From: Cyclina sinensis | Taxonomy: Eukaryota; Mollusca; Bivalvia; Venerida; Veneridae | Reading direction: 5' to 3' | Assembly: GCA_012932295.1 (NCBI GenBank) | Contig: JAAONU010000014.1 | Coordinates: forward strand, 17,177,039 to 17,241,038 | DNA length: 64,000 nucleotides | Shown: positions 43,870 through 64,000 of the stretch, one piece after another | How the letters are laid out: each line of letters begins with the position of its first letter | Position numbering within the stretch: position 1 is the first letter of the stretch | Program-made: the position numbers and the translations under genes | The notes under the pieces: generated by a model | What the model was told of the DNA's origin: nothing | The model's database searches: none | What the model saw: the letters and a program-made list of their open reading frames with translations, nothing else

Positions 43870-45455
43870 GCATTTAGGTACCTCCCCAGTAAGAATCCCA
43901 ATACTCGAAAAATTCTTGCGGAAATATGACAATGTTGAAGATGCCGAGGTTTTAGCTAACGGTTTGAAGCACGGTTTCAAGATTGAGTACAATGGACCGA
44001 GATCTAGAGTGGCATACGAATGTCCGATGTCAGAATCTTAAATCTGCTTACGAACATAACACACAACTGTGAGAAAAGGTAAATCGAGAATTAGCACTAG
44101 TTAGGCTAGCGGGCCCTTTGAACCCTCCCCCCCATATCATAATCTAAGGATCTCCCCAGTAGGAATTTTACCGAAGTCAGATCGGAGTGGAGAATGATCA
44201 CAGATTTGTCATGCCCGCATGGAGCAAGCAATAATGGCACAGACAGCCAATTACATCTCGTTCGATAATGTAACTGCAATGATTTACGACTCGGGCCGTT
44301 CAGCGTTACAAGCAAAACGGGACCTAAAATCGGCATATATGGTTCTACCAATAAGAGTGGAAGATTTTCCCTTATTAGGCATAGAAGTAGAACAGAAATA
44401 TAACATTGATAATAAGTACAAACTTGTACGAAAAGTTTTCTTCATTCCTTCACTGCCTTGTCGCAAAGAAGGCCAAAGCATGTTCAATAGATCACCTTCT
44501 GGATGATTTTATAATGGCTGGCAGATAGGGTACTAACACATGCCAGCATCTAGCCTCAACATTCAAAAAACACTGCGGAGGACTAGGCGTCCCTACAGCT
44601 GATGAAAAATCGGTAAACCCAACTACAGTACTGGTTTTCTTAGGTTTAGAAATTGATACATCTAAATTATTGGTCAGAATACCAAGTCATAAAATTAAAG
44701 AATCGTTCCAATTTATCGCAGCATTGATAAAGAAAAATATATCTGCGGGAGTTACAAAGATTAGTGGGCAAATTAAACTTTTTCGGACAGGCTGTTAGGT
44801 CCAGTCGAGCAATTCTTCGTCGGTTCTACGACGTAATGATTCCTTTAAGAAAACCTTACTATAAGCTGAGAATTTCACGAGAAATAAGGGTCTGTTGGTT
44901 TGGCAAACATTTTGTGAGGATTTTAATGTGGTAACCTACATACCTGCAAACAAGTGGATCGATGAGGACCAACTGCAACTATTTACCGATGCTTCTGGTT
45001 CGGACACGTTGGGGGCAGCTTATTTTTTTAAATGGGGAGTAGTGCTTCCTTGCTTGGCAAAAGGTATGGCAATTCATTCAGTTATGAAATATCTAACATT
45101 TTTAAAAATTGTTCCAGTTGTATTGGCTGTTCAAATATGGGAACACAAGCTTCAAAACAAATAAGTCATAATGCGCATTGACAACAAAGCTTTGGTAAAG
45201 GTTTTGAACTGCCGAATCTTCAGATCATAAAGGCTAATGCAACTTGTCAGACATTTCATGCTTATGTGTATGAAGGAAAACATTTTCTTTACAGCAGTGC
45301 ACATTTCTTCCAAAAGCAACATTTTTGTTGATGCTATTTCTAGTCGACAATTGGGCCGCTTCCGTCAAGTAGCGCCATGGGCAATCAAAGAACCATTTGA
45401 TATACCACGCCTATTCCGGCTAATGATCTCCCGATTGAGGATAGAAGACTGTTAA
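43870..45455 (+). pseudogene. Ngaro/DIRS reverse transcriptase and RNase H
   Basis: RT landmarks: PVRIPILEKFL, NLRISPVGILP, AKRDLKSAYMVLPI, then HLLDDFIMAG (catalytic DD, near 44495), VFLGLEIDT. RNase H landmarks: LQLFTDASGSDTLGAAYF (near 44985), MRIDNKALVKVLN (near 45170), and HISSKSNIFVDAISS (near 45310). All lie on the plus strand, broken by frameshifts and stops, so no functional enzyme is made. Confidence 0.85.
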
Positions 45456-45460
45456 AGGAA

Positions 45461-46335
45461 TTGTTAGCACCAAATACAATTAAAGCATATAACACTGGGC
45501 TGAACATTTTTCAAAACTTCAGACATAATTATGGCTGGTTGGAGGTATGGCAACCATCGATCCAGGAAATCAGAATGTATGTTGAATTTCTATCGCCGCA
45601 GGATGTTAGCATCAGACCAGCAGAAATGTATTTATCAGTCATTAGTTTCCAATGCAAAATTCAAGGCATTGCAGATAACACTAAACACTTCGTAGTAAGT
45701 AAGGTATTAGAAGAGTTACGCAGAACGGCGAAAGCAAAAAGTGTGCGCCTCCCAGTAACACTAGAACTCCTTTACGGCATTCTAAATAAGCTTCCATCAG
45801 TTTGCCACAATGCTTACGAGACAATTTAGTTCTCTTCGGCATATACTCTTGCATTTTTGGGTTCTTTAGGATACGGGAGATTACAGTAACGATAAAATTG
45901 TGATAAACAGATTCATCAGGTTCTGAGTATCCAAGATGTCCGCTCAGTAGAAAACGGAAGCGCCTTGATATGTTCATTGAGGTACTTTTAGACTGACCAG
46001 CTTGGTAACGGGACAGAGATCAAATTAGCCAAAATTTAGCTGTAGTTCTATTTGTCCAGATGCCGCGTTGGCTCGATATCAAGCAAAAAGAACAATATGT
46101 TCCGGGCCGTTATTATGCCACTTAGATGGTAACACCGCAGACTCGTTACCAAATTTCGGCAATGTTGAGAGAGGCGTTAAATTTACTTAACCTGCATTTT
46201 ATACACTGTGAGTGCCAGTTTCCGGCTGGGCGCGGCGTCGGTAGCTATTAAGTGGGGTTGGTCAGTCGAACAAATTAAAAGCGCAGGGTGGTGATCTTCA
46301 AGTGCGTACAAGTCTTACATACAACCAATTTAAGA
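45461..46335 (+). pseudogene. Tyrosine recombinase of the Ngaro/DIRS element
   Basis: The 45461-45829 frame gives the core-binding domain (LAPNTIKAYNTGLNIFQNF, then KVLEELRRTAK). After stops, the catalytic end is recognisable near 46215-46325: SFRLGAASVAIKWGWSV, then IKSAGWW with one stop, then SSAYKSYIQ. The Arg, the His/Trp position and the terminal Tyr of the recombinase box can be seen. It would insert circular cDNA without target duplication. This copy is inactive. Confidence 0.82.
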
Positions 46336-46669
46336 CTGGGATCTATTGGAATTGTGGTAAGATGTATAACACAGTTGTAGTATTAATCAATACCATAACT
46401 GGTTTCAATGTACACATAAGTTTAATATATTTTGGTCAGGTAGGATTTAAAGTATTAACCAAATAAGTTAAAGTATCTGTATATTATATATATATATGAA
46501 TAGTATGTACATGCTGTTATAGAGATAATTTGCAACAATCAGAAACTGTTCTTTGACAAGTGTTTTTTACTGTTTTATTATCAATTCAAAATAGTATAAT
46601 TTATAGATTAAATACCAAGATGTATATAGGGGTTAACACAAAAGGCTGGAGATTAACAGTCCCAAAGTG

Positions 46670-47235
46670 TTTCAGGGGTACCATGTGTGTGGGTGGTATG
46701 ATCATCGATTATTAAACGGGCATTCCCGGGGTCAAGTAGAAGACCAGGGGGAAGTAGCCTAGACCTGCCAGCCCTGCTATGGTGGAAAGGATATAGTGGT
46801 CTGACCCTATGCAGGACAAAGAGGAAGCTAAAGCTGCTGTTAAGGACGGCACAGAAACCTCCATTCCTTTTACTTTATGTAGAGGGCAATGGTGTAATGC
46901 AAACGACCATTAAGGGTTTAATAAAGGCGGTTCATAGTTTGTTGTATTTTATTCACGACAAAATGCCAGGAACAAAAATAATTTGGTCAGAAATATTACC
47001 TCGGGACTGGAGCCAGAATAGAGCATTACGTGCAGCAAGTAAACGGCTAAATTCCTATGTTGTGAAGAAAGTTAAACAAGCTGGGGTATTCTATCTGCGC
47101 CACTTTAACTTGGCCCAGTTTGATACAGTAAACCATACAACTGATGGGATACACTTGTCAGATAGTGGAAATGACCTGTTTATCGACACACCCAATTCGA
47201 GTTACTTTGAGTTACAAAGCACACTTGATATTTAG
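46670..47235 (+). pseudogene. SGNH hydrolase-like protein of the Ngaro/DIRS element
   Basis: A mostly open frame: WVV then SSIIKRAFPGSSRRPGG (block I region, one stop), LDLPALLWWKGYSGLTL, LLLYVEGNGV (block III-like GN), KMPGTKIIWSEILPRDW, and TTDGIHLSDSGNDLF (block V with Asp and His, residues near 47145). SGNH esterase-like genes are known passengers of Ngaro elements. The role is unproven. The downstream frame ends at about 47235. Confidence 0.72.
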
Positions 47236-47377
47236 TAGGCAGAGACTTCCGTATTTCGTTGCTAGATACATATTTGTTATATATAGACGAACTATTTTTT
47301 TGCCACATATATACGAAGTTGAGTTGCTTTATACGGTTGCAGAGTTGCTTTATACAGATTTGAAATTAGTGCTTTAA

Positions 47378-49020
47378 TTGCTTTAGAGCCTTGCTGCCGC
47401 TGTCGGGCAGTGGGAACGCCATCGTCTGGACACCAGTGGTCCAGCTAGCGTCGCCCCCATTTGGCCATTAGGGGGGGGGCATCTAGTTCCCCGGGCTCCA
47501 TTTTTTGCTTTATTTGGCATAAATAGGCGCCATTTGCTAGTTTGCATTGCCTAGTGACACTTAAATTTGACTATGATTAGCATCTTCTATTGGCTTCTAA
47601 AGTGGAAAAAACAGTCAGTGTAGAGAAAATAGACGATTGCTGGAGTAGTTATAATGCTTAGTTTGCATGTATAAGGTTCTGCCAAAAGTCCGCCATACCT
47701 AGGATCAGGGGTTAACTCAAAAGAAGAAAAATCGAATTATGTGCATACTTATTGAGAATATAGATAACGAATTGATCCAAAAGGGTAGACAATAACAAAT
47801 CTGGCAAAATTCTGCAATTCTGCGCTCGTTCTTTCCTGTTATTTGCCTACCAAACAATGCAACTTAAAAAATCAACGAAAAAAACTACAAACAAACAAAC
47901 AAACAAACAAAAACATAACGCTCGCGCTGCTTTACTCAATTCAAGTAACGGGATACAAAGTAATCAACATTACAAAAAAATGGTGTGAGAAGTAACGTGA
48001 CAGAAATCTTTATTCTGTTTGCTAAACCAAAGTTTATGTGTTTAAGATTTAAAAACATTGTTTAAAGAAAATGTAGAGCTCTAACGATAAAGTTTTATTT
48101 AACCGAAAACTAAACATGACTGTAAGCTAAAGTAATATTTCATACATACCAGATTTAACGATGTCACCTACAAGTATTATAAACCTTAAAATTTCACAAA
48201 AGCGAAAGTTCCAACCAGGCAGAGAACCCTTCATTTTGTTAATGTGGTTTGATACAGAAAGACGGAAGAAGCACTGGAATTATAACCAAACAAGGAGAAA
48301 AAATCTAATTCATCATAAGGAGGATACTTGTGTACTTAAATGTTAAACAATAAACTTTCCGTTTCCAATGTGATTCTACTTCAGAAAACAATTGCTGATC
48401 GGATCTGCATGTGTATAAAGGAAGATATATAAGAGTAAATCGCATATTACTAATTTCATTGCATAAAACAATCCAAGTTCAATAGCATAGTTCTTTGCAG
48501 ATATAAGCATTATTGGTATTTTTTTTAAATGTAGATAAAAGTCAAAGTTGGGACAAATGCATAAACTATTTAATATATAATATTGAATAATATATAATTT
48601 CATTAGGTTATTTTCGAAAGAAATGAAAACTAAGAACTAGCAAAAATAACTTAACTTATATGCAACTATTCTTAAAATGATTATTTCGAAGACATAGCAA
48701 ACAAAAAGATACGCGGACGTTTACTACATACAAAGACTAATGAAATTGGGACAGTATTATGAAAATATGAAAACAAGTATTACAACACCAATTAAATTAC
48801 TGACTTTTTAATGTTATAAAGCAAGAAGGATGCGCACGCAGAAATCGTTTTTATATGACGGAAAAGCAAAAAAAGGAAATGTTAAATCCGACCTCTACAA
48901 ATATTTAACGAAAATCTACCATCGTTCCCTTTCTTTCTTGATGGTCAACTGTGGAAAATGCAAAGAAATTGAAAAAAAAATTATTATGAATGTGTTAGTG
49001 TAACAGCTGGTGAAAAATCG
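47378..49020. other. Non-coding stretch
   Basis: No supported gene. A G-run near 47471-47479 and an AAAC simple repeat near 47890-47912 are present. Confidence 0.45.
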
Positions 49021-49023
49021 TTG

Positions 49024-49098
49024 CTCGACCGGGACTCGAACCCAGGGCCTTCCGCTTACAGGGCGGACTCTACTAACTTAGCTACCAAGCCACACGGT
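49024..49098 (-). repeat. tRNA-Thr-like relic
   Basis: The minus strand reads GGCTTGGTAGCTAAGTTAG, CCGCCCTGTAAGCGG (anticodon TGT) and CTGGGTTCGAGTCCCGG. Anticodon and T arms pair well, but the acceptor 3' side TCGAGCA has no matching 5' strand. It is probably a tRNA-derived SINE head or a tRNA pseudogene. Confidence 0.5.
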
Positions 49099-49799
49099 TC
49101 TACCTTATCGATTAATCACCTATAAACCTGTACCCGGCTACATAAGATTGTATTTAGGTTCAGAGGCAGATAGCCTAAATGCTCGTTTTAGAGGGCCATT
49201 TTCTTTTTGTGGCAAGTGACCAATGAAAAGTCGATGTATTTTGTGTGTAGCAATGAATTTTTCGCAGCGAACTTACTTTCACTTTACATTAAACAGGAAG
49301 TTAAATTAATATAAATTTTGAAAGCCTACTGCCGAAAATGTAACCAAGATCTAGTAAGTAAGAGTAATGTTAGGTTAGGAATCCTTTTGTTGAACACTAC
49401 TTGCTCATATCTTTATTAGTATTGCAATGTTCATAAAATATACCATATATTTTTCACTGGCAGATACGAAAATCAAAAGATACAAGTCCTGAAAAACTGT
49501 CGGATGGATGAGAGGCAAAGGTGCATACTGAGGCACACATTTTGCTTTCATAATCATCCTATTTGAATTAAAAGAGTCATCAAATCAGTAGTTATTTTGT
49601 ACGTGCTAGCATTAGCATTTAAAAAGACATCGTGTACAACTAATAACATCCTTAATATGTTTGTCTTATTTCTCGCTCACTGATTTTTTTTTTGTTTTGT
49701 TATACGGAAAAATTATTATTATTATTATAAGGACAAATCATTAAAGACTTTTAGACAGAAAACAAACAACAATAAAAAAGTAACAGACAAGTTAAACTT

Positions 49800-50400
49800 T
49801 TATCAACCTACCGTCCTGAATAAGCTTTGCTGGGTAGACAATTTGAATTTTAGACCTTGACGCTTCATTTTACAACACTTCAAAGTCTATCCATAACTTT
49901 GATTTAGCGTTCTGGATTTCACGGGGAAGTTCAATGTCAACTGAAAACGGGGTTCCCTTTAACATCTGGGTACGATTCATGATAGTTTCTGTATCACAAT
50001 AATCCCTGAAGTTACCAATGGTTGGACGGCGTGAGATGCGATTATTGTATATGCGTTGACCTAACCTGTGCTCGCGTGACAGGTAAAATGCCCTGGAGTC
50101 CAAATAACGAATCTCTGATCAATGAGAATCAATTTAATTTTCATCACTATTTTCGACTAGTCCACGAAATATGAGGTTATTTCTACTTCGTCTTGCCTCA
50201 GAATCAACTTGTCTATATATTATGGCTCTTAAATATTCATTATGTCTATCTGTTGTTTACGACACTTTCTCAAGTTTTGAGTCCAACCGACCAACTGCTT
50301 TGCCTATATTTTTAACACAGGTATTAGAGTGAAACTGTCTGACCTGATTATTCGAAGCTCCTTGTACATCGTGTTCATCTTTGAATACATAGAACTATTT
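49800..50400 (-). pseudogene. L1-type LINE ORF1 (RNA-binding protein) relic
   Basis: Minus-strand pieces in order: VDSEARRSRNNLIFRGL (end of the coiled coil, near 50190), then REHRLGQRIYNNRISRRPTI, MLKGTPFSVDIELPREIQNA and KIQIVYPAKLIQDG. This is the coiled coil, RRM-like and C-terminal layout of transposase_22-type ORF1 proteins. Stops at about 49870, 50130 and 50265 show decay. No adjoining ORF2 was found. Confidence 0.7.
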
Positions 50401-52289
50401 ATAAATATCTGGTGCTTAGCTATATCATCACTATGATCAACATTTGAACATAAGTCACCGTCCGATTTTCCCGCAACATCTCCAGTTCGAACAAAGGTTC
50501 AAAACGATTGTGTCTTTCAACGGCAAAACGCATACTTTTACACTCAAAAGCTTATCAGATAACATTTATATCAATCATCCAATAGTTTAACTGTGTAATT
50601 CAGCCGAATCTAATCCAATCTTAAAGTTTTACAGCCAAGTTCACGTATCGACTGTCGCCATATTAAATTGATGTGTCAGAGGCCCATCGAAGATTTTGAT
50701 TTTGAACAAAATCAAAGAACATTTTTTGTGTTGTTGTTTGTTAACCAATTTTACAGATTTTCCTAAAACAATGTGTAAAACATATGACATCGCTTGACGA
50801 TACACAATGAACACATCTTAAACATGTTTGGTACAAAGTCACTAGACAGTGTTACTCGCCAAATTTCAAAGGTCAAAAAAATGTGTTGCCATAACAAGAT
50901 TTGTCATGGAATGTTATTATCAACAATTTCGATAAACTTCAAGCAAGAAACATCCTTCCAAATTTACAACAACCGAGCCGTTTAGGGTAAAGTAGTGTTT
51001 TAACTAAAATATGAAGACACACAAAGAACGTGGCGTACGAAGCCTCACATTAAGCTCAGCCAAAATGGAAAAGAAGAAAAAACGAAAGAAACAAACAAAC
51101 ATAAGAAATATCACAATATAATTATAATACGTCTTTAATGAAATGTCTTAAATTACATGGACACAAGCAGGGTAATTGACAAAAATGATCAATTGCGTTA
51201 AAACAAAGGCTATCACTAAACATGATGAATAATATACAATTACTGACTAGTGTGCCATTGAATATGATGTGATGTGCTTTGCCTCGGTCAATATAACATT
51301 TGGCCGGTCATATTCAATGGCACACTAGTCAATAACTGTTTTATTATATGGCTACATTCAATTGTTTCTACTAAGTTTTCTTCCAGACTGATTTTACATT
51401 CATTACAATGTGTTAATTTTTTGTAGGACTTTTTATACTCATTCTCACATTACAATAATACTCAGAAGTCTGACAGGTGATTTTGAAATCCAATTTAACA
51501 TCAAAAAATTAAAAAAAAAACACACACACCAGACGCCATTCCTTAGAAAAAGTCTAAGTGCCCGGATGTATTTTGTTTATTCCCCGGCATTAGAGTAATT
51601 CTGTTAACTGAGTGCCGGACACCAGACAGAACTACTACGAGTATCAACAGCAATCTATTTTTAGACCTAAAATATAACATGGGAAACACCCAGAATGCAG
51701 GAATATAACGATATTGTTGGTCGCAGACTGCGCTTTGAACCAATAGGATTGCGTCTATTTATAGGTCATATAATAAACCCAGATAACGCCTTGACACGGT
51801 AATTTGTTAAATCTGATATAGGAGCATTTGAGCCGAAACTTTTGAAACAATAAATGAAGTAAAAACATACTTAGTGCTGAATAGCATAAAATATCACCTT
51901 TACAACTTTTTAAACATATAACAAAACATTGTTTTAGTTCATTAAGAGTAAGTTGAGACAATCGGAATTTGTTCAGTAAAAGGATATTAATATATATTCA
52001 AAAATAAGCCAATCTCAAGCTCTTAGTATATAGGCTTCTCTAAATAATAAAAGAAAGCTAGTCATTTTATCTGACTAGCGTTTCTGGGTTACAACCCAGT
52101 TACTCCATAAGAAGTGTATTACTTGAGAGGTTTGAAGTGGATTGCACCGAAATACAATTAAATCACCACTGAGAAATTATGCCTCACCAGGGACTTGCAC
52201 ACACATCCGGCTCTCACCAAACTACTTAAGTCCGAAACTCAAAATACTGAACTACCTATAACTTTCAACTATTAATGCGAAAATTAAAT
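50401..52289. other. Non-coding stretch with one inverted repeat
   Basis: No supported gene. A perfect 24-bp inverted repeat with a 40-bp loop lies at 51244-51331 (listed separately). Confidence 0.45.
51244..51331. repeat. Perfect 24-bp inverted repeat (hairpin)
   Basis: The arms TGACTAGTGTGCCATTGAAT... (51244-51267) and the exact reverse complement (51308-51331) enclose 40 bp. This is consistent with a short MITE or solo hairpin. Confidence 0.85.
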
Positions 52290-52610
52290 TTAGCTATTTA
52301 AATATTTTGTCGTTGGGACACAAAAATGACATGCACGTTGATAAGAAAAACAGCCCGGACACATTGATGTGTAAAAAAATCAAAAGGCCATAACTCAGTG
52401 AAGAACCGTTAGAGTTGAACGTGACAACGATATGTACAACTAGGCTTCGTACTAATAGTTCTTGCAAAGTATTATTAAAATCTCATGAATATTCGTTAAA
52501 AAAATATTCGGGACAAATGTTGTCTACGGACGGCGAGACGGACGGACCGACCGACCGAGGCACGTGAATCAAAATAGTCCCTTAGATATTCTATCTGTGG
52601 GTATGATAAT
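52290..52610 (+). repeat. Single-unit repeat of the GGAC-tail type
   Basis: It contains GGCCATAACTCAGTGAAG and ends in GGACGGCGAGACGGACGG and GACCGACCGAGG. It looks like a minimal member of the same architectural class as the ~150-bp arrays. Confidence 0.55.
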
Positions 52611-53359
52611 CATTGATGAACAGAATAAAATAATGTTCATCGCTATTGTTCAGGGTGAAATCTAGTCGAAATATTAAAGAAATCAAAAATTCTTCATTCT
52701 GCTTTGATGAAATGAATGCATGAGTTAATACCAACTAAAATTAGTTTAATCAACGAACATTACTATCATCTAATGCAAGCAGTTCTTTTATATATGCAGA
52801 ATCTCAAATATTACATGCGACACGTTAACAGTTATTGACAAATTGCACAGAAAATACAAGGTATTTACAAAATTGTACAAGATATATATTTACATGTAAA
52901 GAATGAAGAACATCGTTTCTGGCAACTTAAAATTCAAGGAATAGCGAAGTTCTTCTAATTTACAATAAAGACAAAGTATCATACTGTAAAGTTTAGCAAG
53001 GTTTAAGTTAAATATATATTATCGTATGGGATTTTTAACTCGGAATTCTGATGAACTAAAAAAATGTGTCAGTCCTTGAATAATGACAAATTTGAATTCA
53101 TTGCCTGCTCTAAATAACTAAAGTCTCCTTCGAAAAAGTACCGAAACAGCTACACTTATTTAAAAACAAACAAAACCCCCCCCCCAAAAAAAAAAACAAA
53201 AAAAAAACATAACAAAAAACGGTGCTTTGTCCAGCATTGACTTAAGATCGAGGTCAAAGGTCAATTTGAATGTTTGACGCTGGCATGACGGCTAGATAGA
53301 TAGGTCTCTATTTTAGTGTACAAAAATTTATTATTTGACGCCTTAACACTGAATTCCGG

Positions 53360-53870
53360 CTGAACGGTGATATCTCTGACAGGCCACGATCTGACACGAC
53401 GCGTAAGATGACGCCTCGAGAGGATCACCACATAGTGACGTCACCCCGAGATGAAATGATAATGTCTAGCCGGAAGTTAGCTGTTTGTCTAAGGAATACA
53501 AACGGACCTATAGTTTGTGATACGACCGTTAGAATTAGGATGTAAGCTACACAGCTTCATGGACGTTGGCCTTACATCGGAATTCTGTTGACAGCTAGAA
53601 ATCGCCTGACACGTATTCAGTGGGCTGGGATATATCGGCGCTTGACTCGTATGCAATGGAATGATGTTTTACTCTCTGTTGAATCTCGCTTTAATCTGTA
53701 TTTTACTGATCATTTGTGGAAGAAAAGGGCTTAACCTTGAAAAACCTCATCATATGTAATCGTAATCGGGGCAGTAGCGTTATGGCAAGTAGTGGAATTT
53801 ACCATCATGGCAAGACCAAACTTGTCACAGTTCTAGACATCCTTAATGGAAGGTGAAAATTTGACAAGAT
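53360..53870 (+). pseudogene. Tc1-like transposase relic
   Basis: The plus frame reads GDISDRPRSD, RKMTPREDHHIVTSPRDEM, RNTNGPIVCDTTVRIRM, then after one stop LTARNRLTRIQWAGIYRRL and QWNDVLLSVESRFNLYFTDH. This follows Tc1-like transposases (GRPRKTTPRED..., then the first catalytic Asp region, where the D of DESRFNL reads V here). Decayed pieces continue to about 53860. It is downstream of gene B. Confidence 0.78.
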
Positions 53871-54113
53871 AGAAAACGTAAACAAACAACGTGCAAGACC
53901 TTGAACACGCTCTGCATGATAGTATGGCCAGGAAACCTTTACTTACTATCAGATGGCTGATAGAAACATGATAATGCGATGTTTGGCATTTTATATGTTT
54001 TTCCTATACCGACCTTTTTGTCTTTAAGTAATGAAACTCTCTTTTGACATCACAATGTTTCAGTAAAAGGATATATCGATTAGTTGCTGAGAAATATCTT
54101 TAGTGGTAGGTAC

Positions 54114-54119
54114 TTTATT
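54114..54119 (-). terminator. Candidate polyadenylation signal of gene B
   Basis: The minus strand reads AATAAA about 440 bp after the gene B stop codon. It is only a sequence match. Confidence 0.3.
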
Positions 54120-54557
54120 TTCATTGCATTCGATTTGGCTTTGATATAGGAATAATCAACTTTGAAACTTACTGAACTTATTGCTACAAGTTAAATAAAC
54201 AGTCACTTTCTATGAAGTTATATTAATAGAATACAAATATAAACTGAATGTCAAAATCAATAAACACACCTATATAAATGCATAATGTAACCTTTCTTTG
54301 TCATAAGCAGTTAGATATTATAATTGTATCTAATCTGTACACCATCTCTCAAAAAATATAGACAGAACAATTTTATATACATATGGAATACTAAGCTGTC
54401 TCCTCCTTAGCCTATGCATGGCGATATTGCCTTCACACAAACACAATTCTGTGTTTAAACAGTGAAAATCATTTCAAGTCGATGTCATAAGCAAGTCTTA
54501 TTTCTTAATGTTAAAGTGCCGTTACAACAAAATTGATGTTATACTGACTGGTTTCTT

Positions 54558-63838
<9,281 letters not shown>

Positions 63839-64000
63839 CTTAAAGTGGTACTTAGTTTCCAAAATTATTGTTTTAAAGAATCGGGACTGATTTATGTATA
63901 CTAACTACATGGCCGGTACATTTTACTCCCTATAATAATGTTTAAGTTTTACCTTGAAAGCAAATTTTAAAGTTACAGAAAATGTTTGAAAATAAAGCAG

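Larger units (their letters stand above)
42219..47377 (+). mobile_element. Decayed Ngaro/DIRS-type tyrosine-recombinase retrotransposon
   Basis: Order on plus: Pro/Arg-rich Gag-like start (42219-42700), an inserted ~150-bp repeat element (42722-43261), Gag-like remainder with a Cys/His finger (to about 43700), RT (about 43870-44900), RNase H (about 44960-45430), tyrosine recombinase (about 45461-46330), SGNH hydrolase-like frame (about 46670-47235). A recombinase downstream of RT-RNase H, with no DDE integrase, places it in the DIRS superfamily. The extra SGNH frame points to Ngaro. Many stops and frameshifts are present. Split direct repeats typical of the group were not located. Confidence 0.82.

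Noticed and set aside
49800..50103. Frame first considered as an exon of an RPTP gene
   Set aside because: GTPFSVDIELPREIQNA and the upstream coiled-coil motif fit an L1-type ORF1 relic instead.

Overview
The window looks like nuclear DNA of a bivalve mollusc (inference). It is AT-rich and intron-rich, packed with transposable elements, and carries the degenerate ~150-bp GGTCAAGGTCA/GGACGGAC-type repeats common in clams and mussels. The host genes have the architecture (galactose-binding domain, EGF-like repeats, transmembrane helix, tandem tyrosine-phosphatase domains) typical of expanded receptor protein tyrosine phosphatase (RPTP) families in bivalves. No prokaryotic features, CRISPR arrays or convincing functional tRNA/rRNA genes were found.

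Layout. 1-2113: no supported gene. 2114-15452: a decayed plus-strand CR1/Jockey-group LINE, split inside its endonuclease domain by a nearly complete minus-strand Ty3/gypsy LTR retrotransposon (2670-12565) and split again by a tandem-repeat element (about 14313-14909). 16.4-23.1 kb: repeats, a fragment of a C-type-lectin exon, a PIF/Harbinger transposon (19344-20782) and an 11-unit ~150-bp array. 23936-39652: minus-strand host gene A (EGF-like, two-exon galactose-binding domain, EGF-like, transmembrane, juxtamembrane); Tc1-like and mariner-like relics and a second ~150-bp array lie in its introns. 40.3 kb: a palindromic foldback element. 42219-47377: a decayed plus-strand tyrosine-recombinase retrotransposon (Ngaro/DIRS type) with gag, RT, RNase H, recombinase and an SGNH-hydrolase reading frame. 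49.8-50.4 kb: a minus-strand L1-type ORF1 relic. 53.4-53.9 kb: another Tc1-like relic. 54558-63838: minus-strand host gene B, the cytoplasmic part of an RPTP in 16 exons with correct splice phases, ending at a real stop codon; its ectodomain exons should lie beyond the right edge.

How it fits together. Genes A and B lie head-to-tail on the same strand and look like members of a local RPTP cluster. Gene B has an intact catalytic D1 domain and a D2 domain that has lost key catalytic residues. Gene A shows an ectodomain and membrane anchor, but I found no phosphatase exons downstream of it. The most unusual structure is the left LTR of the gypsy element. It carries a 253-bp inverted copy of its own outer (U3) end, so both outer ends of the provirus are U3 ends, yet the insertion is flanked by a 4-bp target duplication (ATTG) inside the LINE. 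This implies that a palindromic cDNA was integrated.
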